From Macrotis lagotis (Eukaryota > Chordata > Mammalia > Peramelemorphia > Peramelidae), in contig NC_133658.1 in NCBI RefSeq assembly GCF_037893015.1, positions 883,865,038 to 883,929,037 on the forward strand: 64,000 nucleotides of DNA, read 5' to 3'. The notes beneath the pieces are model-generated. The model did no database searches and was not told where the DNA came from. It was given only the letters and a program-made list of their open reading frames with translations. Position numbers and translations under genes: made by a program. Shown here one piece after another: positions 27,016 through 36,000 of this stretch (positions are counted from its first letter, which is position 1; every line of letters begins with the position of its first letter).

Positions 27016-30000
27016 AGATCAGAGGTGTTGGGTGACTATGCCTTGGGTCTCATCATTGTCCTAACTTTGAACTTGGAAATTCACTTTCTGATTGTAATTT
27101 CTCATTCTTCCTTTGCTGCAACTTCTAGTCTTCTGACTCTCCATTTTTCTAGGCTGTTGTTTCTTCTCTCTCTCTCCTTTCATGGTCTTCTTGACTTTAA
27201 TTCACTTGTGTCCTCCCTTTATCATGTCGGTCCTCCAGTATTGGTTCTGTACCACCTTACATACACATAAAGCTTGGGGGGGGAGTGGCTGACTGTCAAA
27301 GCTCTGTGGGTGCTAAGAATGAAACAGTCCAATCAGTAAGAAGCTCACAGTCTGTCATGGGAGACATGTACACTTAGGAATATATGCAAAATAAATGCAA
27401 TGTAATTTTGAAGTGGAGCACTAGCAGCTTTGAAGGAAACTGAAAATTTTAAGAGGCAGACTTGAGGAGAGGGAATCCATCTCAGGCCTAGAAAAGTCTG
27501 TACAGATGGGAGAGGAAGCATTATGTGTGACAAATAGGGCCAGTTCACCTGGATCAGTGTGTGAAAGAGGTAATGTTCTCATGAGCCTGCAAAGGTAATT
27601 TGGAACCAGGTTGTGAAGACCTTTAAAAGTGGGGTTTATATTTGAACCCAGGAATAACAGTCATTGGGGATTATTGAGAGAGTGACCCAAAGCTTATGTG
27701 CTAAAGCATTGTCATTCTGGAAAATCATTCAGCAATTATGAAAGAAAATGAGGCAAGAATCCAGAGTGCCTTAGACCAATCTTACTTTTAAAAAGTTTTT
27801 TATTGAAACAATAGACAATATATTTTGATTTGCCGTTTTAGCCATCTAAAACTTTGTGTGACCAATTTCCCTTGGACAGGGCTGACATTAATTATTACAA
27901 CTTTCCCTTTGTCTCCCATGTTTCCCTTAATCTTCCAGATTTATGCCCTAAGATAAGGGATGTGTTAGCCCACCACCACATTCTGTATTTTTTCATTTTC
28001 CTCTCTTAGGTCTGTGATAAGGAATGGCATCATTATGTTCTCAATGTGGAATTCCCCAGTGTGACTCTGTATGTCGATGGAGTTTCCTATGATCCCTTTC
28101 CAGTGACTGAAGATTATCCTCTGCATCCTTCCAAGATAGAAACTCAGCTGGTGGTTGGAGCGTGTTGGCAAGGTAATGTAGAGGACCCTGCCATCTTGTG
28201 AATTGAATGAAGACAATTTACTGCCATGGTGGAAGGTGGGCAGTTTTCTCTCTCATGATTTCCCATGTCTTATGCCCCCGTTACAGTGCAGCTGTCTCTG
28301 TGACTCTGCACCAGTGGGGCATATACTCTCATGTTTAGTATGGCTTCTCTTATATGATACTCCTCCTTTATAAGAGCATCTGGGTCTCAGTGGAGCTTTT
28401 CTAGGGGACAAGTGCTTGCTGGACTCTTTCCTCACAAGTAGCATTTTGTCAGAAGATTCCTCCTTGATCCATGTGCACTGGAGAACATCATACATACATT
28501 TGTAGAACTGCCACAGAAAAAATCTGTTGCCTTCTAAAGCAAGCTCTTTTTTACTTATTAAGGATTGAAAAATCTGGGACACTTTAGAACAAAGGAGTGC
28601 AACCTGGGAGGTCTAATCCTCAGAAATTTAATGGGTTTGGAAATTAGAACTGGGAATTTCAGGAAAATAGAAATTTGTCAACTGGGACAGCTAGATGGTG
28701 CATGGATAAGAGTGTAGGTCCTAGAGATTCATCTTCCTGAATCTGGCCTCATATACTGCCTAGCTATGCGATCCTGGGCAAGTAGTCACTTCACCCTTGA
28801 TTGCCTCAGTTTCTTCATCTGAAAAAGTAAAAAGACTGAACTGGAGAAAGAAATATCAAATCTGCCTGCATCTTTGCCAAGAAAACCCTAATTGGGGTCA
28901 CAAAGAACTGGATGCAATAGCAAATAATGTCAACTGCAAATTACATTATTCAGCAAGGGAGATTTGAATGCAACTTTTCCCTTTAGAATGCAACTTTCCC
29001 TTTGTCCTCGGTTAGAAACACATGAAAAGACTCTAATCCCCAGGTCAGGTTTTGTCCAAATTTGTATTTGACTAATCACAGGATTGTCACAAGTGAGGGA
29101 GACTAAGAAATACACAGCTGTTAATTATAAGTAAGTGAAGCATTTATAGCTTATTCACAGCATTTCTTTTCAGGTGGTTCACACTCTGCATTTGAGTGAG
29201 ACAATTTATCAAAGTTTTTAAAAAACTAGAACATGAAGAAAGGGAATGATGAGAAATAGATGCTAGCATTATTTATAGTTTAAAGAAAACAATCTCTCCA
29301 TTTAAATCTCTTACTCTTTCAAAATCACCCTTTAAATCTCCTCTGTAATAGTCTGGAGGTTTTAAAGAAAACCTGTTATCAAGAAGGGTTCTGAATAACA
29401 AAGCTTTTTCCCCTCTACTCTGGGGACATGTCAGATATATCATATTAAGATGTCTTTGTTGATCTGGCTATAATGAATTTATCAGGAGTAATAATCCAAA
29501 ACAAGAAATGCTTTGGGGGGTACTTCTCCAGGGAAGGGTCCAGTCTGCAGTCAAACATCCATTAGTCACAAATCTTTCCTCCATTTTACCCCCTTTCCCT
29601 CCCTTCATCCATTCCTTCTAGAACACAGGAGTGTTATACAGTTTGCTTATTTATTTATTGGTCCTGGTGCTGGGCAGGTCCTGCCTCAGACCCCCTGTGG
29701 TTTAGGGAAGGGAAGACCTGTGTAGTTAGTTATTGCCTCTCTCCAAAAATATGAATTTGAAAGTTCACTTACAGATCTTGTAGCAACAAGACAAGGTGTA
29801 GCACAAGTTTGTCTTGTATTTTACCAGAATTCAGAGGCATGTTAGGATTTAAAGGCCCCTATGCCTTCCTGCCTAGGCGGTAGACCTGGTGTCCTTTCTA
29901 AGTCCCAGCAATGTACTGCTCAGCCCTCGGGGCTGAGACCAAAGGGACCCAGGCTCTGCCCTCCGAAGAAGAGGGGCAGCATGTGTGCATACAAGGACAT

Positions 30001-33000
30001 GATGAACGTGAAGTAAAAAATCAAGGTACTTGAGGGGCAGGAACTAATGGGGTGGGGATCAGCCACAGGAGGTGGCCCATGATAGCATTTTTTCAATTTT
30101 GATGTTCTTTTCTAGAGACCTCACTTGAGCAGGGTTGCCTCTATTCAGACCAATACTTTATTACATCTGAATGTCAGCTGAAACCGGAAGTAGGCAGGAG
30201 CACATCTCATCTCAATAACTAAAGCCTCAAATACAATCTAAACATAATCTAGGCTTCAAGCAAGTCTTCAGTTCTGTAGCAAAAAGTCAGTATGGAGGCG
30301 GCTAGGTGGCGCAGTGGATAAAGCACTGGCCCTGGAGTCAGGAGTACCTGGGTTCAAATCTGGTCTCAGACACTTAATAATTACCTAGCTGTGTGGCCTT
30401 GGGCAAGCCACTTATTGCAAAAAAACCTAAAATAAAAAAAGTTAGTATAAATACTATAGATGATTAGATTTCAAATTCTGGAACTAGATCTTAGAGGGGA
30501 AATGGGGCCATAAAGAATTTGTTTTTGGAAACTGTAAGAAAAGCTCACCTCACTTCCTTGACTTCTCACCAAATCAACACATCGGAGTTGTGGCAGGAGG
30601 AGGAGGAGGAGTGAGGTATGTACAATTAGTGAACCATATTCTGGATCCCTCCATTTGCCCCCAGCTGCTCTCAGCACTTGCAGATCACCCCTGAGAGCCT
30701 GAACAGTTCTGTCCCTGCAGACTGCTGATGGGTGTTGGCATGCTCCCATCTGTACCCTGAACCTGGAGGCCCCCGGTCCCCACCATTGGAATGACTATAT
30801 GTACTGTGCAGTCATGGTGGTGGATATCTGTCTTAGGAGGTGCTTGAAGGTTGGCATAGCACATGATAACTCAAGTAGTTGCTATTCTTGTTTTGTAGGT
30901 GAGGAAACTGAGGCAGACACAAGTGACAAGGTTTTTCCCAGAATCAGAGTTAAATCAGTGTCGGAGGCAGAATTTTATTTCAGGCCTTCAGAGTACAAAT
31001 TCAACACACTGATCTATATTGCCGTCCAGCTGTCCAATTTTTTCCCCTTTCAGATCTTGCCCTGGATGGTAGCTGCGAAAGAAAAGCTTGGCTTTCTTGG
31101 GAGGGCAGTGTGTAAATTCTGTGGTATGGGTGGCTTTGGCTTCAGCTCCCTCCCCTTGAGCATTTGTTGAGTGACCTGGGAGCTCTGTAATACAACCCCA
31201 GCCCCTACCCCTCCCTGGCTCCTAGTACTTGTGTGGAGGTAAATGGAGCTACGGAGCCAAAATATTACTGCACGATGAAAGAAGTGGAGGATGGGTAGTG
31301 GTTGGGGGGATTGGGGGGGTGAGGGGGCTGGCTTTCTTCTATATCTATAAAGGCATGCATGTTCATTAGTTTTGCTGATCTGCTTTTTTTCAACTTCATT
31401 CTTTTTCTAAATGGTGGCTCACTAGGTGGGGAGAGGGATATATATTCAAAAAGGAAGATGTTAAAAAAGTGATGAGTTAAAAAATGAGTGTTCTTTAATA
31501 ATGGGGTGTGCTGTTTGCTCCATCAACTGGGTGACAGTGGTGAGCTTCAGTTGCCTTTCCAGAGTTTGGACCATGGGCCTGTCTTTGTCCTCTTTGGAGT
31601 ATGACAAAGGGGTCATGGTGAGTAGAAATCATTCCATTGAAAGTCCTCTTGGGGTCAGTGTCATATGAGTTGGGGAGGGGCAGTTACCTGTGTGGTCACC
31701 AACTGGATCATCATGGGCAGGTCCTTGACCTTGGAGCCCCGTTTTCCTGAGTTGGTCTTGCTGAAGGGAGGTCATGTAAAGAAACTACTCTGTGAATCTT
31801 TTGGGCAGCTTGTAAATACCAGGTGTTCCTCATGTTGCTGTTGTTCAGCATATGCATCTGGTAGAATGCAAGGTCCCGTGGGCTGAGAGGGACATCCTTT
31901 CTGGGGGGCTGGGGAAGCTTGGGCTGTGGGGCTGCTTCCCAGAGCCCAGTCAGAAGATCCTAACCTGTTGGTCCTTCTCCGCTGTCTTTGTGTCTTGCTT
32001 TTCTACAGAGTATTCAGGAAATGAAAATGACAATGAGACTGAGACTGAGGCAGTGACTGTGACCTCTGCAGGTTGCTGGAGTTTAATCTCCTACTGTTTT
32101 CTATCTTATTTCCCTCCCAAAGACAAAGCACCAATTCATTCCACATTTGCATGAAATATAAAAGTTGCATTTTGGCCACAGATGCCATTTGAGCTGCTTC
32201 TGGGCTTGTCTCTGCATCATGTTCACAGCTTCTCTAGACTTTCATTTTTGCCTTTCACAGGTGCCCAGACTTCATTATGATCCCAGGGATATGAGAGCAG
32301 AGGTTCATTAATACACAGCACTAATGGTGGCATCTTCTCATCAAGCTTGATTCATGTCCCATTGCATGAAATTGCCTTCTGAAATCCCCAAGGGCAGGTT
32401 TGGGGATCCCCTCCCTCCTCCTGCAGGGGTCAACCTTGAAGTAAAGCCAAGTATCCTGGTTGGATCAAGCTCTGTTTTGATTTCCAGGTTTTTCGGACAT
32501 GATTCATTTCTTGGTGTGGTGTTTTTCCTAAGAGCTTCCTTGGATGCTCAGGATAATTGGCTTACTGTGGCCTACACTCTGGAGATGAAGGATGTTTCTA
32601 AAAACCCTCTTTAGGTTCCTGACCAATTTAGGAACAACGTCTCTTTTCTCTTGGTTGGGACTTCTGGGATGTTGGGGATCCAATCCCATTTCCTTCTGTG
32701 ATCCCTTGTGACTAGTCTCTATAGGACTGGCACCAGTAGTGAGCTCAACTGCATTAGATGGTTTTTAGAGCATACTTACTTTCCTCATCTTGGTTTGTTG
32801 AGGATATCCTAACATTAGTTTGAATTCCCTGAGTCTGCAGTCATTGGAAGTTTGGGGAAAGGCAAAAAAAGGAGATTCCCAGATAACTGTTAACAGAGTT
32901 AGGTGCCTTAGTACCTAACAAGAAAGTTCATTTCCATCTCCAGATGCTTCCGTGGCATCTTAAATCCTTGTTCAGAAAGCTAAGGCTGAATCTTTGAAGA

Positions 33001-36000
33001 GAGGCGAGGATGCTGCTTGGGTGTCTGAGAAAGCAGCTTAGGAGCCAGAAGGCGACTGGCTTGTCCTCACCTTCCATTCAGGGACCCCCCCCCCCCCCTC
33101 CAGGTCATATGCATGGTCATAAGGCGTTTAATTTCTCCATTGTGCTTTTATGTAACTGCAAAGCTAACTGAAATGGTTGTGAACTAACCTGCATGTCACA
33201 TGTAATCTTTCCCCCATTGGTAACACTTGGATTCGAAACAAAGAGGAGAAGGGATGTATGAACTTCTCCTCTCTTCTTCCTCTCAAAGGTGGTGAGTTAC
33301 ACATGGCTCAGTTTTTCCGAGGTAATTTGGCTGGCTTGATGATTCGCTCAGGGAAACTGGAAAATAAAAAGGTGATCGATTGTCTGTACACCTGCAAAGA
33401 AGGACTCGATTTGCAAGTGGCTGATAGCAAAGGCATGAAGGTAAATTTAGGTTGAGGATGCCACTAATAATGAGACTTGGCAGGCCTGGGGGATGGGGAA
33501 GAGATGATATCAGTTTTTTGGTTTTTGCAAGGCAATGGGGTTAAGTGACTTGTTCAAGGTCACACAAGTATCAAGCATCTGAGGTTAAATTTGAACACAG
33601 GTCCTCCTGACTTCAAGGCCAGTGCTCTATCCACTGCACCACTTAGCTGCCATGATGTTGTTATTCATTGAAATAGTAGAGCATGGAAGAGCTTTCCTCT
33701 GTCTCTCCTAACTCTCCTCTGCTGAGGTTGGGAAATATTTTTACTTCTGCAGATATGTGGCTCCCTTAGTACAGGTGTACACAGATTTCTGGTGTCTTCA
33801 CTCATTTGCCCGTTTTCCCCCTTAAGGCTCGAGTGCTTTCTGCTCCTCCAGCCTGTCTTGCCATCTAGAAATCTCTTAACTTTATTTCTTCTCTTGGAAT
33901 GACTAGATTGAAGCAAACCCCAGTCAGTCAGTGCTGACTTTGGAAGGAGATGATATCGAGCAGTTTGATAAGGCCATGCAGCATATTTCCTATCTGAATT
34001 CTCGCCAGTTCCCCACCCCAGGAATCCGAAGGCTCCAGATCACCAGCACCGTCAAGTATGTCTTAATTTTTCATAATCTCTTTGCCTAGCAATGGGGTGG
34101 TGGCAGGAGAAATTGAGGGATGGGCTGGGATAGGGCTTAGTAAAGTGTTTTTTAAATAAAATATCCAGCGGGTTTTTAGTTTTAGCAATCCTATAGTTCC
34201 TTGTGCAATAAAAGGCAATCTTTCACATTCACTTGCACAGAAAAGCAAATTCAAGGAAACCATCTCCATCCTTAAAATTACCTTATTTGAAGTTTAGTAA
34301 AATAAAGGGTGTGTGGAGTTATGAGGTGTTTGGCCCCTGAAAGAAGATATATCCTATTCCCCTTGAAACAGATATGAGATGCTTTTCAGATTTGACATTG
34401 GACTGACCCTGCCCTTATATTCTGCAGATGCTTCAATGAAGATGCCTGTATGTCAATCCCTCTGGTGGATGGCTACGTGATGGTCTTACAGCCAGAGGAG
34501 CCCAAAATCAGCTTGAGTGGTATTAACCACTTTGCTCGAGCGGCTTCCGAATTTGAAAGTGCTGAAGGCGTCTCCCTGTTTCCAGAGCTTCGGATCATCA
34601 GCACCATCACCCGGGAAGTGGAACAGGACACAGATGGAGAGGAGGACCCCACAGGTAACAGATCTGCCACCTCTAACCTTCAGTTAGAGACTTTACTGAA
34701 TTGCGAACTTCACTGTTTTCATCTACACCTTCTGGTCCATTTCTAAGGAATTCCAGAGATTGTAGTGTCTCCAGTACTTTTAATTAGTCGATAAATATGA
34801 AGTATTTGCTGTGGGTTAAGTGCTAGGGATACGGAATTAGACACAAGACAGTCCCTGACTTCCAGGAGTTTATGGTCTAGCGGGGAGACAGTAAGCAAAC
34901 AACCATGTGCAAACAAGCTACCTGCAGGATAAATAGGAAATAAGTAACTGAGGGAAGGCCCATGCTTGGGGTTTAGGGCAGCCTTCTTCCTGACAAAGAT
35001 AGTTGGGACTTGAAAGGAGGCAGGGAAGCCAGGAAGCTCAGATGAGGGAAGACAGTATTCTAGGCCTGGTGGACACCAGAGAGAAGGCCCAGAACTAGCC
35101 ACTAGATATCAGAGGGATGAGGGATGCAGGTGAGGATGGGCTTTGAATGCCAAATAGGGCCTTGGCATTTACTCTTGGAGGCAAAGGGAACTGCTGGAAT
35201 TGAGATGGGGAGTGACATGATTGGGCTTGTGCTTTAGGAAAATCACTTTAGTGCCCAAGCAGAAGATGGACTGTAGTGGGGAGAGACTTGAGTCAGGAGA
35301 CCCCTCATTGCACTAGTCTATGTGTAAGATGAAGAGAGCAGTCTATGGGCAGAGAAAGAGATGCATTGGAGGGTGGGTTATGGGTGAAATGGAGAATGAG
35401 GGATTTGGGAATGTGGTGTGCCCTCTTGGAGATGTCTATCTAAGATCAGTTTGGGATCTCTAACTGGGCATCCAGTTTGAAATGTGAGATTGGAGGTCAG
35501 TCAGATGTGAGATTTAGGGTAAGACAGTTCCATGGGAAGTAATTAATTCCATGAGGGCTGATGAGGTCACCCCATGAAGTGGTCCAGATGGAGAAAGGAA
35601 AAGTCCTCAGAGAGGCAGGAGGAGGACCAAGAGGGAGGAGAGAGATCAACAGTGTCAGGCTGCAAAGAGGGCTGGAAGAAAAAGGACTAAGGAAAGGCCC
35701 CTGCATCCCCTAGGTCTGGTTCTGCTGGCTGACACAGGGTCTTAGGAGCTCTGGTGCAGCCTCTGGGTTCAGAGGGAAAGGAAAGGTGAGAAAACAAAAA
35801 TGAAATGGGATTTGTATCAGCATGCTTGGAGAAAGATAGAGCCAGTGGAAGGGTGTTCCCTAAAATCATGCATTAAATTGTGTGTTTCATTGTGACTTCA
35901 TCTGGGGACTTCTTTATCCTTGTAAGTAGCAAGAAAAGACTCAAGTCCCCCCTGGGCCTGGGCTGAGGGGAAGGCTGGCCTGCTGTGCTCTCCTTTTTAA

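Larger units (their letters stand above)
23208..28009 (+). other. CLSTN1: CLSTN1 intron 9
   Basis: 4.8 kb, AT-rich. Includes a reverse SINE (24252-24405), a purine-rich GGA tract near 25285-25360, a (GA)30 microsatellite (26953-27012) and a likely copy of the diverged long repeat (27300-27700). No exon-like segment seen. Confidence 0.7.
28173..32008 (+). other. CLSTN1: CLSTN1 intron 10
   Basis: 3.8 kb before the cassette exon. Contains two forward SINEs (28684-28926 and 30294-30435). Open frames such as 30799-31170 have no recognisable product and no splice context. Confidence 0.7.
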
